Source of the DNA: Paradesertivirga sp966210515
Lineage (GTDB): Bacteria; Bacteroidota; Bacteroidia; Sphingobacteriales; Sphingobacteriaceae
Direction: 5' to 3'
Assembly (NCBI GenBank): GCA_966210515.1
Contig: CBIHLM010000036.1
Coordinates: forward strand, 1-42,647
Length of the DNA: 42,647 nt
The notes beneath the pieces are model-generated. The model did not search any database, was not told the origin of the DNA, and saw nothing but the letters and a program-made list of their open reading frames with translations. This document shows, piece by piece, positions 34,554-42,592 of the stretch. A program made the translations under genes and the position numbers. How positions within the stretch are numbered: position 1 is the first letter of the stretch; each line of letters begins with the position of its first letter.

Positions 34554-34837
34554 GAGCCTCTCCTTCCAACACTCTCATCTAAACACCCTCTCCCTCTCTT
34601 GGAGGAGAGAAGGGTTTAAATTCAAGAAACACCGGCATTAGCCGAAAATTTAATACTCTTAACTCCCCGTAATCTAAAGCACTTTGTCATTTCGAGCCCA
34701 GAGAGACCTGCGAAGCAAGCATGAATTCTAAAAACAAATAACAGCTCATGAATAAATCTCTTGAGTATGATTTCTTTGCTACCAACACAAACACCAAAAA
34801 AACAAAGCGTCGACACGACACGACATCTTTCTTCAAC
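34554..34837. other. Intergenic region with repeat-like sequence
   Basis: No gene. Near 34586-34613 a CT-rich block followed by GGAGGAGAGAAGGG can fold imperfectly and may end the polyprenyl synthetase transcript. Positions 34685-34770 (TGTCATTTCGAG, then GACCTGCGAAGCAAGC, then ATAAATCTCTTGAG) resemble the TGTCATTTCGAGCG-type intergenic repeat that is common in Bacteroidetes. A (CGACA)3 microrepeat sits at 34811-34825. Confidence 0.4.
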
Positions 34838-34866
34838 AAAAAAGCCCTGCTATTAATAACAGGGCT
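34838..34866 (-). terminator. Terminator of rplU-rpmA
   Basis: On the minus strand, AGCCCTG and CAGGGCT (34860-34866 with 34843-34849) pair around a 10-nt loop and are followed by a T-run. It is 27 bp past the rpmA stop. Confidence 0.8.
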
Positions 34867-34892
34867 TCTTTAAATTTTATAAATAAATCTTA

Positions 34893-35306
34893 TTATTCTG
34901 CCGGTGAAGCTTCTGCTTCAGTATCAGCGGCAGCTTCCGCAGCTTTAGCTTTTTTAGGAGCTTTTGCCTTTGGAGCAGTCTCAACAGGTGCAGCGTCTTC
35001 CAAAACTGGTTTCGCTACAATCGGAGTTACAATTTCTGAAATATCTTCAGGTTCTAATGGAAGAATTGAAACATAAGATTTATTATCAGCTTTCTTTCTG
35101 AAAACAACAGTTCCATGAGTTAAAGCAAATAAAGTATGATCTTTACCAATACCTACATTTTTATCAGGATGATGTTTAGTACCACGCTGACGAACGATGA
35201 TGTTACCAGCAATTGCTAACTGACCACCGAAAATTTTAATTCCCAGACGTTTGCTATGCGACTCTCTACCGTTTCTGGAACTACCGGCTCCTTTTTTGTG
35301 TGCCAT
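34893..35306 (-). CDS. rpmA: Ribosomal protein L27 with extended C-terminus
   Basis: A 137-residue large-subunit protein. Residues 1-83 are a normal bacterial L27 (MAHKKGAGSSRNGRES, GGQLAIAGNIIVRQRG, KDHTLFALTHGTVVF), whose N-terminus reaches toward the peptidyl-transferase centre. Family members usually stop at about 85-90 residues. Here a 54-residue tail follows (ISEIVTPIVAKPVLED, then KAKAPKKAKAAEAAA, then an acidic end), rich in Ala, Glu, Pro and Lys, and likely disordered. The tail is in frame and codon use is unremarkable. Second gene of the rplU-rpmA operon. Confidence 0.95.
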   Translation of the reverse strand: MAHKKGAGSSRNGRESHSKRLGIKIFGGQLAIAGNIIVRQRGTKHHPDKNVGIGKDHTLFALTHGTVVFRKKADNKSYVSILPLEPEDISEIVTPIVAKPVLEDAAPVETAPKAKAPKKAKAAEAAADTEAEASPAE

Positions 35307-35398
35307 TGTATTTTATCTTTTAAATCGGGAAACCCAATTATTGTTAAACTAATCTATAAGCTCAAGTCAGTTTTGACTTTTTACTTTTAACCTTTTAC

Positions 35399-35710
35399 TT
35401 ATAAAGAAATCCCAGTGATTTCAATCTTAGTGAACTGCTGGCGGTGGCCATTTCTCTTTTTGTAACCTTTTCTACGTTTTTTCTTGAAAACGATTACTTT
35501 ATCACCTTTTAAATGAGACACGATCTTAGCAGAAACTTTAGCGCCTTTCAGTGCATCAGCACCTACTTTGAAATCACTACCATTAGCAGCTAACAATACA
35601 TTGTCAAATTCAATACTAGCGCCCTCATCTCCTTGTAAACGGTGTACAAAAAGGTGCTGGTCTTTTGCAACTTTGAATTGCTGCCCGGCTATATTTACTA
35701 TTGCGTACAT
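35399..35710 (-). CDS. rplU: Ribosomal protein L21
   Basis: A 103-residue large-subunit protein that binds 23S rRNA beside L20. MYAIVNIAGQQFKVAKDQ opens it, and KKKRRKGYKKRNGHRQQFT near the C-terminus is the L21 signature; the length is standard. rpmA follows 92 bp downstream on the same strand, the usual bacterial arrangement. A near-ideal Bacteroidetes promoter precedes it. Confidence 0.97.
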   Translation of the reverse strand: MYAIVNIAGQQFKVAKDQHLFVHRLQGDEGASIEFDNVLLAANGSDFKVGADALKGAKVSAKIVSHLKGDKVIVFKKKRRKGYKKRNGHRQQFTKIEITGISL

Positions 35711-35737
35711 TGTTATGTATTTTTTTTAAATGAGGTG

Positions 35738-35767
35738 CAAATATAGGGATTATATTTTTTAAAGCAA
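35738..35767 (-). promoter_or_regulatory. Promoter of rplU-rpmA
   Basis: On the minus strand: TTG (35765-35767), a 19-bp AT-rich spacer, then TATATTTG (35738-35745), an exact consensus. Predicted leader about 23 nt. It is the best promoter match in the window, as expected for a ribosomal operon. Confidence 0.8.
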
Positions 35768-35837
35768 ATGCAAGATTTATTATTTTGAAAAGCGGCGTTC
35801 AGGCTTGTGGATGCTATAGCCCTGCTTTTCGCTTTAG

Positions 35838-35856
35838 TCCCGATGAAAAATCGGGA
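35838..35856. repeat. Small intergenic hairpin
   Basis: TCCCGAT/ATCGGGA stem (35838-35844 with 35850-35856) with loop GAAAA, between the rplU promoter and the slyD terminator. The surrounding text (CCTGCTTTTCGCTTTAGTCC) looks like an intergenic repeat often seen in Pedobacter-like genomes; this last point is from memory. Confidence 0.4.
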
Positions 35857-35907
35857 GCTGTCGCTGCAATCAGGTTTAAAATAATGCTGCGTTCTTCGTA
35901 GGAGATG

Positions 35908-35945
35908 AAAACAAAAATGCAGACAGCGTTCAAAACGCTATCTGC
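35908..35945 (-). terminator. Terminator of slyD
   Basis: On the minus strand GCAGATAGCGTT and AACGCTGTCTGC form a 12-bp stem with one non-Watson-Crick pair (35934-35945 with 35919-35930), then a T-rich stretch. It lies 15 bp past the slyD stop. Confidence 0.8.
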
Positions 35946-35960
35946 ATTAAAAAATCTATA

Positions 35961-36458
35961 TTAATGTCCTGAGTGACCGTCAACGCCATGCGCATGCCCA
36001 TGAGCCAGCTCATCCTGAGTAGCCTCACGAACGCTAAGAATTACACCTTTAAAATGTAAATTCTGGCCAGCCATAGGATGATTCAAATCAACGGTAACGT
36101 TCTCATCACTTACACTTACAACTTTCGCTCTGAATTGATTACCCTGATTATCCTGTAAAGGCAATACAGAACCTATTTCCGGCTTATCCATGCCTTCAAA
36201 CATCTCAGAAGCAAGCTCAGCTACAGCGCTGGCATCTTTTTCGCCATAAGCATCAACCGCAGCTAAATGAAAATCATAGCTCGCTCCTTGAGTCAGACCG
36301 CTTAAATTTTCTTCAAACTTTGGAAGCATCATTCCAACTCCGTATAGAAATACCAAAGGCTGTTCTTCAGTAGCTTTTTCTACAAATACTTCTTCGCCAT
36401 TTTCTGTGGTGTACAAATCGTACGTAAGCGCCACTACGCTGTTTGGTTGAATGTTCAT
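35961..36458 (-). CDS. slyD: FKBP-type peptidyl-prolyl isomerase, SlyD-like
   Basis: A 165-residue cytosolic chaperone/prolyl isomerase. The FKBP core with inserted-in-flap domain is visible: VVALTYDLYTTENGEEV, PLVFLYGVGMMLPKFEENL, DFHLAAVDAYGEKDA, then DLNHPMAGQNLHFKGVILSV. The C-terminus is His-rich (HGHAHGVDGHSGH), the nickel-binding-tail type of SlyD. ATG start follows a leader that contains a TGTAAGG...CCCTACG element (36471-36490). Monocistronic with its own terminator. Confidence 0.93.
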   Translation of the reverse strand: MNIQPNSVVALTYDLYTTENGEEVFVEKATEEQPLVFLYGVGMMLPKFEENLSGLTQGASYDFHLAAVDAYGEKDASAVAELASEMFEGMDKPEIGSVLPLQDNQGNQFRAKVVSVSDENVTVDLNHPMAGQNLHFKGVILSVREATQDELAHGHAHGVDGHSGH

Positions 36459-36576
36459 TACACTAAATTTTGTAAGGCATGATCCCTACGATTTATAAAT
36501 AAAGCATCCCTAAAGGATACTATTGATTGAAATAATTCTGTCTGAGCTTATGTATATGTCAAAAAATCCGTGACTC

Positions 36577-38607
36577 TCACAACTCAGCATTATGATAAAA
36601 AATTTGCTTTAAAGCCTCTTCAACTTCTCTAACGGGTAACTGACAAGTTCTGTTTTTACAAACAAAAATTTTGGTTTCTTCACCCAGCTTATCTCGCAGC
36701 AAAGGTAATGTTCCTGAACTTCCTCCCAAGAGAATTTTATTAGGAATAAAATTATTTTCCAATTCCATCCTTTTTTGTTCTGCCTCGTCGCCCGTAATGG
36801 CAATTTCATACAGTCCGAAAACTTCGTTCATTAATAAAATCGCCCAATTGGAATATCCTGAAGCATAGGTCCTGATTTCCGGAAAAATATTTTGAAGCAT
36901 CTGCTTTGATTGAACCAAATACATCTCATCATCAAAAAAGTGGCCAAGCTTCAATAAAACATTCGCCATTATCGAATTAGAGGCCGGGATAACATTATCT
37001 AATAACTCGAATTTCCTGGCGATTAATTCCTCATCGTGCTTCGATGTATAGAACAGCATCCCTGTTCCGGGATCATAAAAATTTTGCAGGGCGTACTCGC
37101 ATAAATCGCAAGCGGCCAGCAACCACTTTTCATTAAATGTAGCTTCGTACAGACTGATTAAGCCATCGATGACAAGTGCATAATCATCCAGAAAAGCTAC
37201 GCCGGGAATTTCATTTACATCCTTTGCCTTATATACCCGTGTAAGCCTTCCACCTTCGCCCACCAGGTTGTTAAGAATAAAATCAGCGTTGCTTATCGCC
37301 GCCGCTAAAAACTCTTTTTCATTAAAGACCTTGTACGCATCCGAATATCCCTTCAACATCATTCCATTCCACGATGCGAGAATCTTATTATCCAGCCCCG
37401 GGCGAACACGCTTCGCGCGATAAGCAAATAGTTTTTCTTTCTGAGATTGTATTGAATTGCGCATCTCGTTTATTGAAATCCCTGCTTCCTTCGAAAAAGT
37501 TTCATCATCCTTAGTGCGCATCAACACATTCGTACGCTCTTCTTCCCAGTTGCCGTACTCAGTAATATTATAATAGCTGCAAAACAGCTCGCAGTCATTC
37601 CCCAAAATCTCTTTGATCTCGGATTTTGTAAAAGTGTAAAATTTCCCCTCCACACCTTCACTATCCGCATCTAAAGCCGAATAAAAACCACCTTCCGGCG
37701 ATGTCATTTCACGCTTTACCCAATCAAGTGATTCATAAACTACATTTTTATAGAGTTCCGTCGGGACATATTGGTACGCCTCAGCATACAAACTCACCAG
37801 CTGGGCGTTATCGTACAGCATTTTTTCAAAATGCGGAACATGCCAGAGAGCATCTACAGAATAACGTGCAAACCCACCACCGATATGATCATAAATGCCA
37901 CCAAAAGCCATCTTTTCAAGTGTCAGCCGTGTGGCAATATGTGCGGCATCATCCTTCATATGATAAGCATATCGCAAAACGAACTGCCAATTATTGGGAA
38001 GTGGAAACTTTGGAGAGCGGTTATAACCACCTTCAACCATGTCAAAAGTTTGCTTTAACGGCGTGAAAATAATCGCTAAATCCTTTACTGAATATTCGAA
38101 ATTTTCGTCAGAAAGATTCAAATTCTCCGACTGCTGAATACCTTTAGTAAGTTTATCCGCATATTCTAAGGCCTCTTCAGGTTTCTCCTGCCAAAACTTG
38201 GCAAGGTTTAAAAGTAAATTTTTCCAGTTATCCTTCCCGAAATAGGTACCCCCATACACAGGCCGCTGATCGGGCAAGCAAATACAGTTCAATGGCCAGC
38301 CACCCTGACCGGTCATCAACTGAACGGCCGTCATATACACCTGGTCAACATCCGGACGTTCCTCCCGATCAACCTTAATGCATATAAAATATTGATTCAT
38401 GATTTCGGCAACCGTTTCATCTTCAAAGCTTTCGTGCTCCATTACATGACACCAGTGACATGCGGAATAGCCAACACTTACCAGGATTAATTTATTCTCT
38501 TCTTTTGCTTTACTCAAAGCTTCAGTTCCCCAGGGATACCAATCGACCGGATTGTTTGCATGTTGCAATAAATATGGCGACGTTTCTTTGCTCAGTCTAT
38601 TTGACAT
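36577..38607 (-). CDS. DUF255 thioredoxin-fold protein (YyaL-like)
   Basis: A 676-residue cytosolic protein. The N-terminal thioredoxin-like DUF255 domain (about 1-165) has SPYLLQHANNPVDWYPWG, the CxxC of YSACHWCHVMEHESF, KVDREERPDVDQVYM and GQGGWPLNCICLPD. A long (alpha/alpha)6-barrel-like C-terminal region follows, reminiscent of N-acylglucosamine epimerase/glycosidase folds (DADSEGVEGKFYTF; LASWNGMMLKGYSDA). Function is not established. The frame is open 87 bp upstream, but MSNRLSKETSPYLLQ at 38607 is the conserved family start and the upstream part lies within a promoter and palindrome region. It diverges from the epimerase gene. Confidence 0.9.
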   Translation of the reverse strand: MSNRLSKETSPYLLQHANNPVDWYPWGTEALSKAKEENKLILVSVGYSACHWCHVMEHESFEDETVAEIMNQYFICIKVDREERPDVDQVYMTAVQLMTGQGGWPLNCICLPDQRPVYGGTYFGKDNWKNLLLNLAKFWQEKPEEALEYADKLTKGIQQSENLNLSDENFEYSVKDLAIIFTPLKQTFDMVEGGYNRSPKFPLPNNWQFVLRYAYHMKDDAAHIATRLTLEKMAFGGIYDHIGGGFARYSVDALWHVPHFEKMLYDNAQLVSLYAEAYQYVPTELYKNVVYESLDWVKREMTSPEGGFYSALDADSEGVEGKFYTFTKSEIKEILGNDCELFCSYYNITEYGNWEEERTNVLMRTKDDETFSKEAGISINEMRNSIQSQKEKLFAYRAKRVRPGLDNKILASWNGMMLKGYSDAYKVFNEKEFLAAAISNADFILNNLVGEGGRLTRVYKAKDVNEIPGVAFLDDYALVIDGLISLYEATFNEKWLLAACDLCEYALQNFYDPGTGMLFYTSKHDEELIARKFELLDNVIPASNSIMANVLLKLGHFFDDEMYLVQSKQMLQNIFPEIRTYASGYSNWAILLMNEVFGLYEIAITGDEAEQKRMELENNFIPNKILLGGSSGTLPLLRDKLGEETKIFVCKNRTCQLPVREVEEALKQIFYHNAEL

Positions 38608-38676
38608 ATCGGCTGCGAAGTTAATGGTCTGATTATTATTTCTAACTGTTATATTGCTTAATTGTTGAGACAAAAA

Positions 38677-38722
38677 CATGTAAGGATAATTCATGAATTA
38701 TCCTTACATGAATTATCCCTAC
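38677..38722. repeat. 34-bp perfect palindrome plus a tandem half-site
   Basis: Positions 38677-38710 form a perfect palindrome with half-site CATGTAAGGATAATTCA. The right half is repeated as a 15-bp direct repeat differing by one base: ATGAATTATCCTTAC at 38693-38707 and ATGAATTATCCCTAC at 38708-38722. It lies between two divergent genes, 14 bp before the epimerase ATG. It resembles short palindromic intergenic repeats of the GTAGGGG-AATTCATGAATT type seen in many bacteria, but could also act as an operator. Confidence 0.85.
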
Positions 38723-38736
38723 GAATAGAAAAGATA

Positions 38737-39834
38737 ATGAAAATCACACATACTGACATTTACCGCTTCAGCATTAAAATGCGTCCATTTTCAATTGCAA
38801 CAGGAACTATGGACTTTGCACAAAATGTTTTTATCCGAGTTCACACAAATACGGGAATTTATGGAGTTGGAGAATGTTCCGCTTTTCCCATGATCGTTGG
38901 CGAAACTCAGGAAACTTGCCTGGCAATGGCAAAAGATTTTGCCCGATTATGGAAAGGTAAAAACCCGCTGCAAATTGAAGAACGGTTAAATGAATTGCAC
39001 AAATACACTGCTCATAACTTCACCATAAAAAGTGCGTTTGATATAGCTTTGTACGACATCGCCTCTAAATCTGAAGACCTGCCGCTATATAAATACCTAC
39101 ACGGACAGAAAAGGGAAATAGAAACCGATATAACAATTGGGATAGGAACAGTTGAAGAAATGGTTAGCCAGGCTATTGAGTTTAAGAATTCAGGAGCAAG
39201 AATCTTAAAAGTAAAACTTGGAAAAAATATTGAAGATGATATTCAACGGATTTCTAAAATCCGCGAAGCGGTTGGCTCTGATATTATCTTAAGAATTGAT
39301 GCCAATCAGGGCTGGGATTTCGAAAATGCAATTAAAGCATTAACAGAAATGGGAGATTTAAACATCCAATTTTGTGAACAACCGATGAGTGCCTGGTATG
39401 ATGATTTATTACCGGCCCTGAGGGAGATATCACCCGTTAAACTAATGGCTGACGAAAGTTGTTTCACGCATCATGACGCCCGAAAACTAATCAAAAATAG
39501 CGCGTGCGACTACATCAATATCAAATTTTCTAAAGCCGGCGGCATTACCGAATCTTTAAAAATTTATGAAACAGCCAGGGAAGCTGGAATACCATGCATG
39601 ATAGGCGGAATGCTGGAAAGCAGAATTGCCCTCAGTGCAAAACTGCACTTTGCCTATGCCTGTCCGGATATTCAATTTTATGATTTAGATACATGTTTGC
39701 TTGGTCACCTCGAAGATCCCTGCAGTGGTGGTGTCAAATTCAATAAATATTATCTGGATATCGACGATGTGCCAGGCATCGGCGCAGATGCGGATGAGGA
39801 CGTTTTAAAGCGCTGTGAAAAATTCATTGTCTAG
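38737..39834 (+). CDS. Dipeptide epimerase (L-Ala-D/L-Glu epimerase type), enolase superfamily
   Basis: A 365-residue cytosolic enzyme. The N-terminal capping domain (about 1-125) is followed by a TIM barrel with the muconate-lactonising/dipeptide-epimerase catalytic set: KxK (Lys158, Lys160), metal ligands Asp188, Glu214 and Asp239 (RIDANQGW, FCEQP, MADES), and the opposite base in NIKFSKAGG (Lys263 or Lys266). A DLD motif (FYDLDTCLLG) near the barrel end is the substrate-ammonium clamp of Ala-Glu epimerases. These enzymes act in recycling murein peptides. Start set at MKITHTDIYRF; the open frame upstream only runs through the palindrome. Confidence 0.9.
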   Translation: MKITHTDIYRFSIKMRPFSIATGTMDFAQNVFIRVHTNTGIYGVGECSAFPMIVGETQETCLAMAKDFARLWKGKNPLQIEERLNELHKYTAHNFTIKSAFDIALYDIASKSEDLPLYKYLHGQKREIETDITIGIGTVEEMVSQAIEFKNSGARILKVKLGKNIEDDIQRISKIREAVGSDIILRIDANQGWDFENAIKALTEMGDLNIQFCEQPMSAWYDDLLPALREISPVKLMADESCFTHHDARKLIKNSACDYINIKFSKAGGITESLKIYETAREAGIPCMIGGMLESRIALSAKLHFAYACPDIQFYDLDTCLLGHLEDPCSGGVKFNKYYLDIDDVPGIGADADEDVLKRCEKFIV

Positions 39835-39904
39835 CGTTCCGAAATGCGGATTAGAAATGTGTGGATTTTCCGCATGGAATTTGAACACCAGCCAATTTGC
39901 ACAT

Positions 39905-40744
39905 CTATTTAACCAGTAAGGATTTAAACGCCGTGCTATCCCCATTAAAAACATTGAAATCTACAATATATCCAATTCCATTTACCTTGGCCTTATCAGA
40001 ATGCTGCCAGAAATGCCATTTTGTTTTTTCTGTCAGGTTCAGCTTTGGTTTATAATAATGAGCGATCCACAAAGGATGGCCATTAAAATGCCCGTCTAAA
40101 TAATCCTTATAGAAGCTTAAGCCGGTGTATATGATAGGTTTTATTCCTGTTTTTTTTTCAATATGCTCAACATATTCCTTGAGCTCCTCTCTCATTTTTG
40201 CGGGAGACACACCGCTTAGTTCTTCCACATCAACAACCGGAGGTAAATCGCCTCTTTCAACATCGACTGTTTGAAGGAAAAATTTTGCCTGCCACCGACC
40301 TGATTTTTTCGGTCTGAAGAAATGATAGGCACCACAAACTATTCCTGCTTTGGGTGCTTCGCGCCAGTTTCGCTGAAAATAGCGGTCGACTAACATAACG
40401 CCCTCCGTAGCTTTTATAAAAGCAAAGCTAATTTTTACACCATCGTCCTCCATGGCCTTAACTTTATGCCAGTCGATTTTACCCTGATAATAAGAAACAT
40501 CGATCCCGTGAATAGAATAATTCCGTGGGATTCGAATGTTATAGCTGTCGTACGTGGGATAACTTGGATCATCCCCGATATATTTCAGCCAAACCCAGGT
40601 TGAAGATGCTGCCTTTAATATATATCCATAATAAAATGGAGACAACAACACCAGAACGATACCGGCAAGTATTACTTTAACTTGTATTGATAAGCCTTTA
40701 GTTTTCTTTTTCCGGACGGGCTTTCGTTTTTTCTTTACTGGCAA
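39905..40744 (-). CDS. Membrane-anchored GH25 lysozyme-like muramidase
   Basis: A 279-residue protein. A Lys/Arg-rich cytosolic tail (1-17) and one membrane helix (about 20-42) place the enzyme in the periplasm. The GH25 domain (about 76-275) has GIDVSYYQGKIDW with Asp82, AFIKATEG, CGAYHFFRP, and the catalytic pair Asp172/Glu174 in PPVVDVEE; WHFWQHSD closes the fold. It would cut the glycan strand of peptidoglycan. The start appears to be TTG (no ATG or GTG precedes the basic tail). It follows the M20 dipeptidase gene by 72 bp on the same strand and converges with the epimerase. Confidence 0.9.
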   Translation of the reverse strand: MPVKKKRKPVRKKKTKGLSIQVKVILAGIVLVLLSPFYYGYILKAASSTWVWLKYIGDDPSYPTYDSYNIRIPRNYSIHGIDVSYYQGKIDWHKVKAMEDDGVKISFAFIKATEGVMLVDRYFQRNWREAPKAGIVCGAYHFFRPKKSGRWQAKFFLQTVDVERGDLPPVVDVEELSGVSPAKMREELKEYVEHIEKKTGIKPIIYTGLSFYKDYLDGHFNGHPLWIAHYYKPKLNLTEKTKWHFWQHSDKAKVNGIGYIVDFNVFNGDSTAFKSLLVK

Positions 40745-40803
40745 GACTCAATTATATATCAACAACGGCACGAAGACTCAATTAATTTCGTTGTGTCTTC
40801 GTG
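40743..40803. repeat. Direct repeats and hairpin between the dipeptidase and lysozyme genes
   Basis: AAGACTCAATTA occurs at 40743-40754 and 40773-40784. CACGAAGAC (40769-40777) pairs with GTCTTCGTG (40795-40803) as a perfect 9-bp stem. There is no T-tract on the minus side, so it may be an imperfect terminator, a processing site or an intergenic repeat. Confidence 0.5.
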
Positions 40804-40816
40804 TCTCGAGGCACAC

Positions 40817-42190
40817 TTATTTAATACTTAATTCCGCAAAGTACTTATGAAATAGCGGAATCGTTTCAATTCCTTTAAAGTAATTCGCAACGTCGAATTT
40901 TTCATTTGGAGAATGAAGATTATCACTATCCAATCCGAATCCCATTAACACTGTTTTAATTCCCAGTTCCTTTTCAAATAAAGAAACAATTGGAATACTT
41001 CCGCCTCCCCTCGTCGGGATTGGCTTTTTACCAAAAGACTCTTCAATCGCTTTTTCAGCAGCTTTGAAAGCAATGCTATCAGTTGGTGTTACTACGGGTT
41101 CGCCACCATGATGCGGGGTAACTTTCACCTTTACATTTTTGGGTGCGATTTTCTCAAAATGATCTTTAAAAAGCTGAGTAATTTTATCCGACTGTTGATT
41201 AGGCACCAAACGCATCGAGATTTTCGCACTTGCCTTTGATGGAAGAACTGTTTTAGCTCCCTCCCCTATATATCCACCCCAAATACCATTTACTTCTAAA
41301 GTCGGACGAATGCCCGTGCGCTCAATTGTAGTATATCCCTGTTCACCCCAAAGTTCATCTACACCAAGGTCCGCCTTGTACTCATCTTCATTATAAGGAG
41401 CCGCGTTTAACATATCACGCTCTTCGTCACTTAAATTTTCCACATCATCATAAAATCCCGGAATAGTTATATGATTATTAGGATCATGCAGAGATGCAAT
41501 CATTTGACATAGAATTGTGGCTGGATTTCCAACAGCTCCGCCATACACCCCAGAATGTAAATCACGATTCGGTCCTGTAACTTCAACTTCAAGATAAGAC
41601 AATCCTCTTAAGCCTGTTTCCAGAGATGGATTCTCCAGACTTATCATTGCTGTATCCGATATAAGGACTACGTCAGCTTTAAGCCTTTCATTGTTTGTTT
41701 TTACAAATTCACCCAAATTATCCGAGCCAACTTCCTCCTCACCTTCGATCATGAATTTTATATTACAAGGAAGGGCATCAAACTTCATCATCAGTTCAAA
41801 AGCCTTAACATGCATATAGAACTGCCCCTTATCATCGCAAGCTCCCCGAGCAAATATTTTCCCATCCCGTATTTCCGGTTCAAACGGAGGCGTTTGCCAC
41901 AATTCCAGCGGATCAGGTGGCTGTACATCGTAATGCCCGTAAACCAGAACCGTAGGCTTAGAAGAATCAATTATCTTTTCGCCATACACAATAGGATAAC
42001 CTGCCGTTGGACAAACTTCCACACGATCCGCACCTGCAGCCTTCAGCTTTTCGGCAACGAAGGCTGCTGTTTCCAACATGCTACTTTTATACTTTGGGTC
42101 GGCACTTACAGAAGGATAACGCAGCAGTTCAAAAAGTTCATCCAGGAACCGCTGCTTATTTTCTTCCACATATTTCTTTATTTCTTGCAT
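40817..42190 (-). CDS. M20-family metallodipeptidase
   Basis: A 457-residue cytosolic di-zinc peptidase of the CNDP/DapE-like M20 family; it probably hydrolyses dipeptides. Metal and catalytic residues are visible: His86 and Asp88 (VYGHYDVQPPD), bridging Asp119 (RGACDDKGQ), the general base/metal Glu pair in EGEEEVGS (151-153), the Asp of VLISDTAM, and the final His in DNLHSPNEKF. A dimerisation domain (about 200-350) is inserted (DLHSGVYGGAVGNP). ATG start. The lysozyme gene is downstream on the same strand. Confidence 0.93.
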   Translation of the reverse strand: MQEIKKYVEENKQRFLDELFELLRYPSVSADPKYKSSMLETAAFVAEKLKAAGADRVEVCPTAGYPIVYGEKIIDSSKPTVLVYGHYDVQPPDPLELWQTPPFEPEIRDGKIFARGACDDKGQFYMHVKAFELMMKFDALPCNIKFMIEGEEEVGSDNLGEFVKTNNERLKADVVLISDTAMISLENPSLETGLRGLSYLEVEVTGPNRDLHSGVYGGAVGNPATILCQMIASLHDPNNHITIPGFYDDVENLSDEERDMLNAAPYNEDEYKADLGVDELWGEQGYTTIERTGIRPTLEVNGIWGGYIGEGAKTVLPSKASAKISMRLVPNQQSDKITQLFKDHFEKIAPKNVKVKVTPHHGGEPVVTPTDSIAFKAAEKAIEESFGKKPIPTRGGGSIPIVSLFEKELGIKTVLMGFGLDSDNLHSPNEKFDVANYFKGIETIPLFHKYFAELSIK

Positions 42191-42252
42191 ATCATCAAGT
42201 TTTCACAAATATAACCCAGCTGAGAAAACTTTGATTGCCAGATTAGAAATAA

Positions 42253-42440
42253 TTAATCCCAGCCAGTTAAATCACGTTTAATTTCTTTTGATTGAGGAAT
42301 TTCTATAATCTCAATCTTATCGTTTGTTTTCTGCTTTTCGTGATACTGGCAATTACTACGCCGAGGGTTGCAATAGCAAATATCAGAAGCAATATTAATA
42401 TCAGTCTAAAAGTCAATACAAATATTTTAATCCATGCCAA
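42253..42440 (-). pseudogene. Small membrane protein gene with a probable frameshift
   Basis: On the minus strand one frame (42440 down to a stop at 42303-42305) encodes a hydrophobic helix, LILILLLIFAIATLGVV, after a basic WIKIF start. Another frame over 42253-42365 ends KIEIIEIPQSKEIKRDLTGWD-like before TAA at 42253-42255 (quoted motif: EIIEIPQSKEIKRDL). Joined by a one-base shift near 42345 they give a sensible membrane-helix-plus-soluble-tail protein. No ATG is available, only TTG or ATT. It overlaps the 3' end of the tiny lipoprotein gene. It could be a real frameshift, a base-call error or two chance frames. Confidence 0.35.
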
Positions 42441-42567
42441 GCATTACACTCGTTGCTCCGCCGCCCATGGTGGCATTCTCAACTTTTGATGGCTTTACTT
42501 CTTCTTCTTTTTTGCAGGATACCATTCCGATTGCTGCAACCGCCAGTACTAATAAGATTCTTTTCAT
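42427..42567 (-). CDS. Tiny lipoprotein, copy 1
   Basis: A 46-residue protein: MKRILLVLAVAAIGMVSC signal with a lipobox-like MVSC (Cys18), a charged KKEEEVKPSK linker, and a Gly/Met-rich end NATMGGGATSVMLGMD. It would be a very small lipidated peptide in the envelope. I know no family for it. The gene is supported by its signal peptide and by a second copy whose last 55 bp (42593-42647) are identical. Confidence 0.7.
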   Translation of the reverse strand: MKRILLVLAVAAIGMVSCKKEEEVKPSKVENATMGGGATSVMLGMD

Positions 42568-42592
42568 GTCGTTCTTTCTTTGTTTTATTTAA

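Noticed and set aside
42292..42489. A 65-codon plus-strand frame with a hydrophobic stretch
   Set aside because: It is antisense to the small membrane frame and overlaps the tiny lipoprotein gene, which has better support from its signal peptide and duplication.
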